A program made the position numbers and the translations under genes. The notes below the pieces were generated by a model. The model had not been told where the DNA came from. It searched no databases and saw nothing but the letters and a program-made list of their open reading frames with translations. Positions 1-7,459 of a stretch of DNA of 39,996 nucleotides are shown here, in pieces. Source of the DNA: Rubripirellula sp. Lineage in GTDB: Bacteria > Planctomycetota > Planctomycetia > Pirellulales > Pirellulaceae. The DNA is taken from positions 1 through 39,996 of the forward strand of contig JAKMEW010000410.1 in the NCBI GenBank assembly GCA_022425745.1, in the 5' to 3' direction. Positions within the stretch are counted from its first letter, which is position 1. Every line of letters starts with the position of its first letter.

Positions 1-345
1 TCTTTATACGATCTCGAGACTGACCCGTATGAAAAGAATGATGTGGCCAAGTCTCACCCAAGGATTGTGCGAACGCTTTCAAAAAGGCTCGAAAAAATCG
101 GGCAACAGCGGCCACCCCTGGGCGATAAACCGCTGTTAATGGATCCGCCTTTACCTTATGTCTATGGGCAAAATGAGCAGAACGACACACCTCAGTGGCT
201 CATTGAAGCCGTTGAAGCAGTCCGAGCCAAGCAACCGACCGAGTGGGCACCGGGAGAAACTCCATGGCCAAAAGCCCCACAGGGTGCGGTTGCGAGCAAG
301 ATGGATGGCCTCAAAGATGAAGCCACCACTGAACGTAGTAAGTGA
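1..345 (+). CDS. Sulfatase, C-terminal end (partial)
   Basis: The reading frame is open from the first base, so the gene begins upstream of the window; 114 residues are visible. It opens with SLYDLETDPYEKNDVAKSHP, the typical C-terminal strand of type I sulfatases, in which the word LYDLxxDPxExxNxA precedes a final helix. A charged, proline-rich tail follows and ends in TERSK. The catalytic cysteine and metal-binding part lie outside the window, so the substrate cannot be named. Sulfatases of this kind are usually exported and remove sulfate esters from algal polysaccharides; that role is family knowledge. Planctomycetes carry many paralogues, and a second sulfatase lies at 12249-13829. The next gene is convergent and ends about 110 bases away. 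Confidence 0.8.
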   Translation, partial: SLYDLETDPYEKNDVAKSHPRIVRTLSKRLEKIGQQRPPLGDKPLLMDPPLPYVYGQNEQNDTPQWLIEAVEAVRAKQPTEWAPGETPWPKAPQGAVASKMDGLKDEATTERSK

Positions 346-457
346 CCGAGATCGAAAACATTTAGGTTGACCAAAACGCAAGAGCACCCGCCTCAGGAGA
401 GAAGCGAGTGCCCATCGTGGAGTCACAAAGGCCCAAAAACGGTGATGACTCATCGTC

Positions 458-1900
458 TCAATTCATCTCTGGAATGCCATCCTCAAGCAAGCCACTTGGC
501 ACACTTGAAGGAACTACCCAGTCAAGGCGAGCCTGCAAATCGGGTGCGGTCAAGCTTTCAAGGAAAGCGACCAATAGCCGAACACGATTGCCTTCTAATG
601 AGTCGTCGTTCATGTCTACTCCTTCGAGCATCCACTCATTCAAGCCTTCGTCGCGAATCACCAAATCACGAAGATCCGGTTGAAACAATTGAACTTCTGG
701 GTCGTAAGAAGTGAGTGACTGCTCTGGGTCAGCGTGGTGCCGAATCACATCTTCCAAACTTGAGAACGCCCCGTTGTGCATCCACGGGCCTGTCTCTGCG
801 ACGTTGCGAAGTGCCGGTGTGCGAAATTTAAAAAGATCGTTACTCGCACCTGTCACGCCAAATCGTCCAAAATCCAAACCACTGACAGGATCTTTTCCGG
901 GACCCAGCTGTGGGACCGCTAGGTTATGGTGCTGCTGATCGGTCAACAACGTCCCTGAGTGACAAGAAACGCAGTTAGCGGAGCCATAAAACAACAACGC
1001 TCCTTTCTTTGCATCATGACTCAATGCATCAGCATCTCCGCCAACGTATCGGTCAAAGGGACTATCATTCATCCCGAAGGCCTCCGTTTCAAACGCAGCA
1101 ATAGCAATTGCTGCATGCTGAAATCCAAGATCCCCTTCAGCAACGTCGGGGAATGCGGCCGCAAACATTTCCCTGTACGTTTCATTCGCTAACAACCGCA
1201 CCATCAACGCATCCCAAATTCCGGTGAAGTCAGAATCATCAATTGCAGCAAGCTCGTTTCCATTTGCAGCATCTTCCATAAGCCCTCGCATTTCGTCTCG
1301 GCTCGTCACAGGGAACATCGCTTGAATCTGCAATGGCGTTGTCAGCTCAGATGGCAATTGGTCACCTGCCGGTGAAACAATCACTCCGTCAGTGGTCGAT
1401 GCTCTTCCGTCCCAAAAAGCCGTATGCCAATGCTCCGATCCTCGATTGAAGATATCGGGTGCATTCCGTGGCACGAAATGTCGCCCTTCGCCACGAACTC
1501 GGAAAACACTGATTGCACCGGGTGTTTCGGTCTCCGTGCCCACACCCAATGCAAGTGCATCGGAGGTGGCAGTGAGGGAATGATGACAGGTTGCACATGC
1601 GGTATCTCGATTACCGCTGAGAATTCGATCAAAGAAGAGAGCTTGCCCGAGGAGAACCTGATTGGAGTCTTGGCTTGGTGTATCGATTGGAGTGACATTG
1701 TTCTCGGAGAGCATTCGACTCAACCGCGAATCAAGATCGTTGGAATTCTGACGCGATGATTGCGACTGCCGTTCAGATTGCCCCTGCCGATAGGCCCGCC
1801 GATTTTCACTATCCCCCGCAAACCCAATCTCGCAGACCAAGATAAAGCAGACCACAAATGCGGCGATTAACTCAACGAAAAAAATACTTCTACAACGCAT
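458..1900 (-). CDS. Exported di-haem cytochrome c peroxidase / MauG-like protein
   Basis: The 480-residue product has a hydrophobic signal segment (about residues 6-25) and two CxxCH haem-binding motifs: CATCH at 102-106 and CVSCH at 310-314. The spacing of about 200 residues and the late FRTPALRNVAETGPWMHNG motif are typical of the CcpA/MauG family. Members reduce hydrogen peroxide with electrons from small cytochromes or oxidise protein side chains in the periplasm; which applies here cannot be read from sequence. The ATG at 1900 was chosen because GGGGAGAA lies just upstream and the signal peptide follows at once. The frame stays open upstream to 2092, but that extension would cover the promoter-like motif at 1962-1977. 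A Gln/Ser/Arg-rich linker (residues 31-60) separates signal peptide and catalytic domain. It is divergent from the gene at 2318. Confidence 0.88.
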   Translation of the reverse strand: MRCRSIFFVELIAAFVVCFILVCEIGFAGDSENRRAYRQGQSERQSQSSRQNSNDLDSRLSRMLSENNVTPIDTPSQDSNQVLLGQALFFDRILSGNRDTACATCHHSLTATSDALALGVGTETETPGAISVFRVRGEGRHFVPRNAPDIFNRGSEHWHTAFWDGRASTTDGVIVSPAGDQLPSELTTPLQIQAMFPVTSRDEMRGLMEDAANGNELAAIDDSDFTGIWDALMVRLLANETYREMFAAAFPDVAEGDLGFQHAAIAIAAFETEAFGMNDSPFDRYVGGDADALSHDAKKGALLFYGSANCVSCHSGTLLTDQQHHNLAVPQLGPGKDPVSGLDFGRFGVTGASNDLFKFRTPALRNVAETGPWMHNGAFSSLEDVIRHHADPEQSLTSYDPEVQLFQPDLRDLVIRDEGLNEWMLEGVDMNDDSLEGNRVRLLVAFLESLTAPDLQARLDWVVPSSVPSGLLEDGIPEMN

Positions 1901-1961
1901 GACACTTCTCCCCGATGTCAGTCCATGTTGCTGTGTACGCTTGACTGGAAACGAGAACGAG

Positions 1962-1977
1962 GCAAAGGGTGTGCCAA
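1962..1977 (-). promoter_or_regulatory. Sigma-54 (-24/-12) promoter candidate for the di-haem peroxidase gene
   Basis: On the minus strand the sequence reads TTGGCACACCCTTTGC. It keeps the invariant GG and GC dinucleotides exactly 10 bases apart, the full TGGCAC box and the TTGC box. Against the consensus YTGGCACG-N4-TTGCW it differs at the G after CAC and at the final W. Predicted transcription would begin about 12 bases past the GC, near 1950, leaving a leader of about 50 bases before the ATG at 1900. This is a match by eye with no expression data. Confidence 0.55.
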
Positions 1978-2112
1978 AGTCGCAGCAATATTTCATGCAG
2001 GTAAGCCATCGGTACATACAACATTTTTTTACCGCATAGATCGGCCAGTGAATTCTCAGAACAAGAACTCTTTGTCTCGCATTCTGTTTCATTCTTGGAC
2101 GCGAGTCTCAAA

Positions 2113-2139
2113 TTGAAACAAGCTAAAAACCTTGTTCAA
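2113..2139. promoter_or_regulatory. Inverted repeat between divergent promoters, enhancer candidate
   Basis: The left arm TTGAAACAAG (2113-2122) and right arm CTTGTTCAA (2131-2139) are complementary over nine pairs with one bulged A, around the 8-base spacer CTAAAAAC. The centre is about 150 bases from the GG of the leftward and 120 bases from that of the rightward sigma-54-like promoter. That is the usual distance for an activator (bacterial enhancer-binding protein) site. It could also be a plain operator or a chance palindrome. Confidence 0.4.
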
Positions 2140-2244
2140 AAGTAGATCTCCGCCTCAAAATTTATTTTCCCCGCCTTCTGATGTTCGCGTGATCGAACAC
2201 AACAAAAACCAGCGACGGGACCGAAGCCACTAAGCAATCAGACC

Positions 2245-2262
2245 TTGGCATGCGTTTTGCAT
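2245..2262 (+). promoter_or_regulatory. Sigma-54 (-24/-12) promoter candidate for the coiled-coil gene and its cluster
   Basis: The sequence TTGGCATGCGTTTTGCAT has GG and GC exactly 10 bases apart and matches the consensus YTGGCACG-N4-TTGCW with a single difference (CATG for CACG). Transcription would start near 2272, giving a leader of about 46 bases before the ATG at 2318. Together with the mirror-image motif at 1962-1977 it suggests joint control of the two divergent units. This is pattern evidence only. Confidence 0.6.
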
Positions 2263-2317
2263 CGTGAAGTGAGAAATCAAAATTGTTTCGCAACTCACTC
2301 CATACAGGAAAATTTCA

Positions 2318-2704
2318 ATGCGATCAGAGAAACTTATGTTCAACGGGTTATCCTTCTGCACTCTTTGCCTAGCGGCCTTTGCGATGCAGACTCTTACCCA
2401 TGACGAGGCATCCGCAGTTCCGCAAACAAAAACCGACTCTCGCAACCTTCTGCAACGAGTGGTTGACCTTGAAGACCGACAAGTTCAGAACGATGTCGAC
2501 TTTCACCTGATCGATCAAAGTCTCAATGACCTTGACCTTAGAGTGAATGACAATCAGGGTCGGGTTATCGCACAGAAACGAGCCATCCAGGCCATGCAAG
2601 CCCGCATCAAACAGGCGATGGAATTGATTGAAGTGCAAAGAGCCGACGCCCGTGTTTTGACTCGGGAGGTCGAAAACCTGCGTGCGTCTATAAAGGAACG
2701 CTAG
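2318..2704 (+). CDS. Small exported coiled-coil protein, unknown function
   Basis: The 128-residue product is not one I recognise. A hydrophobic stretch at about residues 8-24 (LMFNGLSFCTLCLAAFAMQT) looks like a signal peptide, with possible cleavage near ASA-VP (about residues 32-33). From about residue 42 to the end the protein is almost entirely helical heptads (LLQRVVDLEDRQVQND, then IQAMQARIKQAMELIEVQRA and VLTREVENLRASIKER), so a long coiled coil is expected. The ATG at 2318 is preceded by AGGA at a spacing of about 8. It is the first gene after the sigma-54-like promoter at 2245-2262 and is followed after about 170 bases by an exported deiminase-like gene. A periplasmic scaffold or oligomerisation factor is a guess; nothing catalytic is visible. 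Confidence 0.72.
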   Translation: MRSEKLMFNGLSFCTLCLAAFAMQTLTHDEASAVPQTKTDSRNLLQRVVDLEDRQVQNDVDFHLIDQSLNDLDLRVNDNQGRVIAQKRAIQAMQARIKQAMELIEVQRADARVLTREVENLRASIKER

Positions 2705-2877
2705 TCTCCGTCGGTCCTTCATCAATTGGCGGGTCTCGTTCGGCCAGAGGCAAGACGAGACTCCGCGAATGAATTTGAGCAACTTCGGCAACACCATGGC
2801 CGAAGCATCCGATTTATTGATTTGCGGTGACTAGTCACTCGATGCACCGCAACGAAACTCATCATGGAAACGCGGAG

Positions 2878-4128
2878 ATGAACTCGCTTTCGAATGGAAA
2901 AATGAAACCAAAATGGATCGTGTTGCTGGTAACGCTATCTGCCAGCCTTTTTCAAATCATCATCGCTGCCTCCCATCCCGCTGTATCCAGCACGCCGAGG
3001 GATGAGCCAACTCCACGGTTAATGCCAGAAAATGGATCCGGCATAAGCGTTGTGGCCTGCAGTTTGACGAGCGCGCGCACATCGTCACTTCGCAACGCCC
3101 AAGTCATTGAGAACATTATCAAAACCCTTCCTTCCAAGTCTCATGTTCTACTATTCGTCAATGATCCGTCGAGCTTCAAAACCAATCACTCGGCGAGGGT
3201 CACGTTTGTCGAGTTACCCGAGGCAAGTCGCATATCAATCTGGCCTCAGGATCCATTTTTGGTACTCCGTTCAAGAGGCGAATCGACGTTACTGGTCCCC
3301 CGCATTTTTGAACGAGGAGACGATTCGAAAATGCCTGAGAAGCTTGCTGCAAAACTCGACCTAAGACTCATCCGCTCCAACCTCGTTTTTGAAGGTGGAA
3401 ACATTGTTTGCGGAGATCACATGGCGATCATCGGCAATGACACAATCTTGCAGAACGTATGTGAGGGGGAGAACGATCGAGAGAAAGTCATCCTAGATTT
3501 TGAAAAGGAACTCGGGGTAGACGTCGCGGTGGTTGGCCAAGGCGTTCAATCCGTCGGACACATCGACCTGATCGTCACCCCGATTGGTGGAAACCGCGTT
3601 GTCGTAGCTGACTCGTTTTGGGGAGCAGAATTGATGATGACCGCGATCCATCAACACTCGACTCAATTAACAAAATTCGAATCGCGATGTGAGCAACAGT
3701 TCTTTGGTGATGCGAATATCAAATCGCTGACAGATGCTGCAGGTGAACGGATCAATCGGCCAACAATGATCGGGGGTGCATACTATGCTATCCGCAATAG
3801 TTTCCTCTTGGCGAAGGAATTGAACCTGATTGCTGATCAACTCAGAGAACAGGGATTTGATGTCACGCGAATGCCCGCGCTCATCCCCCAGATGCGAACC
3901 ACTGAACTTAACTACCCCGTTTTGACCTACAATAACGTTATTCTGGAGACGAGGAACTCTCAATCACTCGTTTACCTACCTCAGTATGGCCTGCCAATAC
4001 TCGATACAGCATGTGCCGCGGAATGGAAGCGATTGGGATTCAGCGTCAAAACCGTTCAGGGTCTTTCCACCAGTGCTATTTATGGTGGATCCCTGAGATG
4101 TTGCACCAAGGTATTACATAGAGACTAA
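2878..4128 (+). CDS. Exported deiminase-like protein (guanidine-modifying / agmatine deiminase superfamily)
   Basis: The 416-residue product has an N-terminal hydrophobic segment (residues 13-31), so it is exported or membrane-anchored. The rest fits the pentein fold of agmatine and peptidyl-arginine deiminases. WPQDPF (122-127) takes the place of the WxRD substrate loop, FEGGN (171-175) supplies the acidic residue, His228 in GHID is the catalytic histidine, and Cys408 or Cys409 in GGSLRCCT near the C-terminus stands where GGGxHC carries the nucleophile. The residue before the cysteine is Arg rather than the usual His, and the WPQD loop differs from the canonical WMRD. Members hydrolyse guanidino groups; the substrate here is unknown. 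ATG 2878 has GGA at spacing 9; in-frame starts at 2827 (GTG), 2842 and 2902 (ATG) are possible. It lies between the coiled-coil gene and a haem protein. Confidence 0.72.
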   Translation: MNSLSNGKMKPKWIVLLVTLSASLFQIIIAASHPAVSSTPRDEPTPRLMPENGSGISVVACSLTSARTSSLRNAQVIENIIKTLPSKSHVLLFVNDPSSFKTNHSARVTFVELPEASRISIWPQDPFLVLRSRGESTLLVPRIFERGDDSKMPEKLAAKLDLRLIRSNLVFEGGNIVCGDHMAIIGNDTILQNVCEGENDREKVILDFEKELGVDVAVVGQGVQSVGHIDLIVTPIGGNRVVVADSFWGAELMMTAIHQHSTQLTKFESRCEQQFFGDANIKSLTDAAGERINRPTMIGGAYYAIRNSFLLAKELNLIADQLREQGFDVTRMPALIPQMRTTELNYPVLTYNNVILETRNSQSLVYLPQYGLPILDTACAAEWKRLGFSVKTVQGLSTSAIYGGSLRCCTKVLHRD

Positions 4129-4231
4129 ACTGTTGCACTGGAACCGTCCGGGGATCATCTCCCCAACATTTCTCCAAGGATCCGTATTTCTCAAGATTAC
4201 AGCATGCCTCCAAGAAGCATTGCAATCGACG

Positions 4232-7200
4232 ATGACACAGAATCCAATTCACGGCACGATCACCCTGCGAATGCCTTTGCTCACCGCAGTCATGATGCTC
4301 CATCTGTGTTTTGGCATGTACTACGATGCTGGACTTGATGCATTTGCTACCTCCCCTCAGTTTGACATCCTGGACAAAACTGATCTGACTCCGCCACAAC
4401 AGATTCAACAGCGACTCGATCAGCATTGTGGCGATTGTCACCGAGGGACTTCTTTTGAAGGTGATTTCAACCTCGATCAACTCACCAGCGGAAACACCGA
4501 GGAGCAACTGCAGACTCTCGCAAAGATGGAAGAGCAGTTACATCTTGCCCTAATGCCTCCTGCCGACTCGCCTCGATTTCCGGAATCGGCACGGGATGAG
4601 GTGATGCAATGGTTGCACCAAAAACTCGACATCCACAACGCTTCAACACTTAACGGTAAGCTCGCACAACCCGAGTACGGCAACTACCTCGATCACCAAA
4701 AACTATTCTCCGGAGAGTTTACCCACCTCAAAGGTTTTACCTACGATCGACGCTGGTTGATTAGCGAGTACATCTTTGACGCAAAAATCAATGAATTACT
4801 CAATCACCGCCCCTTTCAGACCATTGATGGGACACGCCAATACGTCATCGGAGATAACAATCGGCGAGCCCCCATCACCAATCCATTCCTTCTGCCGTCA
4901 AGAATTGGCGTGCGTTATTACGCGAACGAAACACTCAATGCCGGTCACCTGCTAACCATGATGGCCAATGCCAAAGAGATCTCGGCTTACATGGTGGAAC
5001 TTGTAAAACGAGACAAACGCTACCTTCCGGCGATTGATGAATTCATGCGTCAACAGTGGGAGCACCAGTCGACGCTCTCTTCTCGCCGAGAGTTCCTTAC
5101 GAATCATATCGAGCGCGTGCTTCAGGAGATCAGTGGATACGACGAGGGGGATTGGTTACCCATTTTTGAGCCAGTCAACCTCTCGCAACCGAGTGCTGCC
5201 ACCGCCGACAGCGTCAAGAAGGCCGCATTCCACGCGGCCAACCCCGGCATGCAGGAAATGATCCTGATTTTCCACACGATGCAACATGTTCAAAGCTCGA
5301 GTCGATCCGATGATGAACTCATTGAACAATGTGAAAGAAGGTGGTTTAACTTTGGTGACGACGCGAGAAGAATCGAGTCCAGAGTGACTTTCCTCCGGCA
5401 GTATCTGCCCGAGTTTCGAGAACAGATTGAAACTCATCGATACGCGCAGAAGTACAAGCAGCGACCGTACCAACCGCTTCCTGATCCAGAGATGCATGTC
5501 ATTGTTCAAACGATCAAGAAACATCGCAGGAAGGGTGATCATTTCAACGAAATCATCGACGCTTGCATCCTAGATTGGGACAAGGAATTCGAACAGCAAC
5601 GCCAGCAATCCGATCGAATCAGTGAAGGACAAATCACAAAATTAACCGAACAACTATTTGTAAAACTTCACCATCGATTTCCCACGCAAGACGAAGCAAA
5701 GTCTTACACGCCGCTCATTCAAGGTTACCTTGACTCGATGACAAGGATTGATGCCATTGAGCAAGTCATTCAGACCATTATTCTCCGTTCCGAATTTGTC
5801 TATCGACAAGAATTTGGACGGGGAGATTCAGACCAGTGGGGCCGAACAATACTTGACCCTCGCGACGCAAGCCATGCAATTGCCTTCGCCCTGACCGATA
5901 GTGCTCCCGACGAAGAACTGGCTGCCGCGGCAAGCTCGGGGCGGCTTTGGACTCGCGAGGACTACCGCCGAGAGGTCGAACGCATATTAAAAAACCGCAA
6001 TCAGTACTATGTCATCGATGAAGCGGTACAACGACTACAGTTAACGGCCAGCATCACCAATCAGCCAATCCGCAAGCTTCGATTCTTCCGCGAGTTCTTC
6101 GGCTACCCGTCACTGCTGTCCATCTTCAAAGATAACAAACGTTTTGGCGGCCATTACGACAACTCAAAGGGAAGACTGGTCGGTGAAGCGGATCGACTTG
6201 TTGAACACATTCTTCAGAGCGATGAGAACGTCCTCGAAAAGCTACTTGGTTCAGACGCCTACTATGTCTACCACTCTGGTGACAACGAAGCGATGCGAAC
6301 AGCATCCGAGAGAATCAAGACCATCTACGATTATTTTCATCCGCTCAATTGGCAAGATTTCGAGAAAGAAGACTTACTCGATCACAAAGATTTTCTTGCC
6401 GAGGTCAAGATGCGTGGAGTAGACGTCAACAACCTCTCCCCGGGGGGACGCCGCAATCCGATCCGAGAATTCAAAACGGCCATGGAGAGTTTTAGTTTGC
6501 GGTTCGATAAGGGGCAAACCGCCGCTGCGCCTTACGTCTCATTCCCAGCACACGGCCCCTACAATGCATCCACGCGCACAGGACTACAATTAAGATCCCC
6601 AGAGGTTGCGAAGTTCTTCAATATTCATCTCGACAACTGGCACTATCCCAGCGCCCAGCCTGCTCCGGTCAATAATCGGCGTGGCATGCTTTCGCACCCT
6701 GCATGGCTGATCGCCCACGCAAAAAACACAGAGACGGATCCGATCTCGCGAGGAAAATGGATTCGAGAAAAACTTCTAGCGGGGACCGTACCGGATCTGC
6801 CAGTCACCGTCGATGCAGTGATCCCCGAGGATCATCACCGGACTCTTCGCCAACGCCTCGAAGCCAAAACAAGCGAAACAGCGTGTTGGAAGTGCCACCA
6901 AAAGATGAACCCGCTTGGCTTACCATTTGAAGTATTTGATGACTTCGGACGTTTTCGCACGCGAGAATCACTTGAACATCCCGACAACCTTATCAGCAAG
7001 GGACCGGACAAAGCAGCACCGCATGTCGATCTTCGAGATCAATACAAAACGTTACCCATCGACAGCAGCGGTTACTTGGAAGGAACCGGAGACCCTAATC
7101 TTGATGGGCCCGTCGAAGATGCTTTGGATTTAATTGATCGCCTAGGACAATCTGATCGTGTCAGGCAATCGATCATTCGACACGCGTTTCGATATTTCCT

Positions 7201-7375
7201 AGGACGCAATGAACTACTGAGCGACTCCAAAACCCTGATTGACGCGGATCGAGCTTACCAAGATAGCGGAGGCAGCTTCGATGCGGTGATCGTGTCACTG
7301 TTAACTTCCGATTCGTTTATGTTTCGAAAAACCCTTCCCTCAGCCACCGGTAACACGAAGTCAACGCAGCTATAA
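4232..7375 (+). CDS. Planctomycete-type cytochrome with DUF1592/DUF1588/DUF1585 domains
   Basis: This large exported protein has 1047 residues from the chosen ATG. A hydrophobic stretch (about residues 15-30) is followed by a haem motif CGDCH (66-70) inside the planctomycete cytochrome domain that ends in the ALMPPAD word. The middle (about 100-480) is weakly conserved to my eye. From about 480 the DUF1592 pattern is clear (RSEFVYRQEFG, then KLRFFREFFGYP), then DUF1588 with a second haem motif CWKCH (885-889) in the phrase CHQKMNPLGLPFEVFDDFGR, and DUF1585 with FRYFLGRNE near the end. This domain set is common in planctomycetes and has no firmly assigned reaction; haem-based electron transfer is likely. 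The start is uncertain: TTG 4133, ATG 4232 and ATG 4271 are all possible and none has a good ribosome site. The DUF1552 gene follows after 84 bases, the usual partner. Confidence 0.85.
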   Translation: MTQNPIHGTITLRMPLLTAVMMLHLCFGMYYDAGLDAFATSPQFDILDKTDLTPPQQIQQRLDQHCGDCHRGTSFEGDFNLDQLTSGNTEEQLQTLAKMEEQLHLALMPPADSPRFPESARDEVMQWLHQKLDIHNASTLNGKLAQPEYGNYLDHQKLFSGEFTHLKGFTYDRRWLISEYIFDAKINELLNHRPFQTIDGTRQYVIGDNNRRAPITNPFLLPSRIGVRYYANETLNAGHLLTMMANAKEISAYMVELVKRDKRYLPAIDEFMRQQWEHQSTLSSRREFLTNHIERVLQEISGYDEGDWLPIFEPVNLSQPSAATADSVKKAAFHAANPGMQEMILIFHTMQHVQSSSRSDDELIEQCERRWFNFGDDARRIESRVTFLRQYLPEFREQIETHRYAQKYKQRPYQPLPDPEMHVIVQTIKKHRRKGDHFNEIIDACILDWDKEFEQQRQQSDRISEGQITKLTEQLFVKLHHRFPTQDEAKSYTPLIQGYLDSMTRIDAIEQVIQTIILRSEFVYRQEFGRGDSDQWGRTILDPRDASHAIAFALTDSAPDEELAAAASSGRLWTREDYRREVERILKNRNQYYVIDEAVQRLQLTASITNQPIRKLRFFREFFGYPSLLSIFKDNKRFGGHYDNSKGRLVGEADRLVEHILQSDENVLEKLLGSDAYYVYHSGDNEAMRTASERIKTIYDYFHPLNWQDFEKEDLLDHKDFLAEVKMRGVDVNNLSPGGRRNPIREFKTAMESFSLRFDKGQTAAAPYVSFPAHGPYNASTRTGLQLRSPEVAKFFNIHLDNWHYPSAQPAPVNNRRGMLSHPAWLIAHAKNTETDPISRGKWIREKLLAGTVPDLPVTVDAVIPEDHHRTLRQRLEAKTSETACWKCHQKMNPLGLPFEVFDDFGRFRTRESLEHPDNLISKGPDKAAPHVDLRDQYKTLPIDSSGYLEGTGDPNLDGPVEDALDLIDRLGQSDRVRQSIIRHAFRYFLGRNELLSDSKTLIDADRAYQDSGGSFDAVIVSLLTSDSFMFRKTLPSATGNTKSTQL

Positions 7376-7459
7376 AATAGTTTAAAAAAAACGCCTAAAA
7401 ATTTGACGCCACTTCTCTGAAGAACAACAAACGCTGAACTTAATTCACAAAACCTTCCC

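Larger units (their letters stand above)
1901..2317. other. Divergent intergenic regulatory region
   Basis: These 417 bases separate the peroxidase gene (leftwards) from the exported coiled-coil gene (rightwards). I see no convincing gene. The region holds two outward-facing sigma-54-like promoter motifs (1962-1977 and 2245-2262) and an imperfect inverted repeat between them (2113-2139). A peroxidase-frame extension and short reading frames cross it, but none has a start signal or protein-like composition. Confidence 0.6.

Noticed and set aside
1901-2092. N-terminal extension of the peroxidase frame to 2092
   Set aside because: It would cover the sigma-54-like motif, contains a Cys-rich sequence with no homology signal, and the ATG at 1900 has a good ribosome site and signal peptide.
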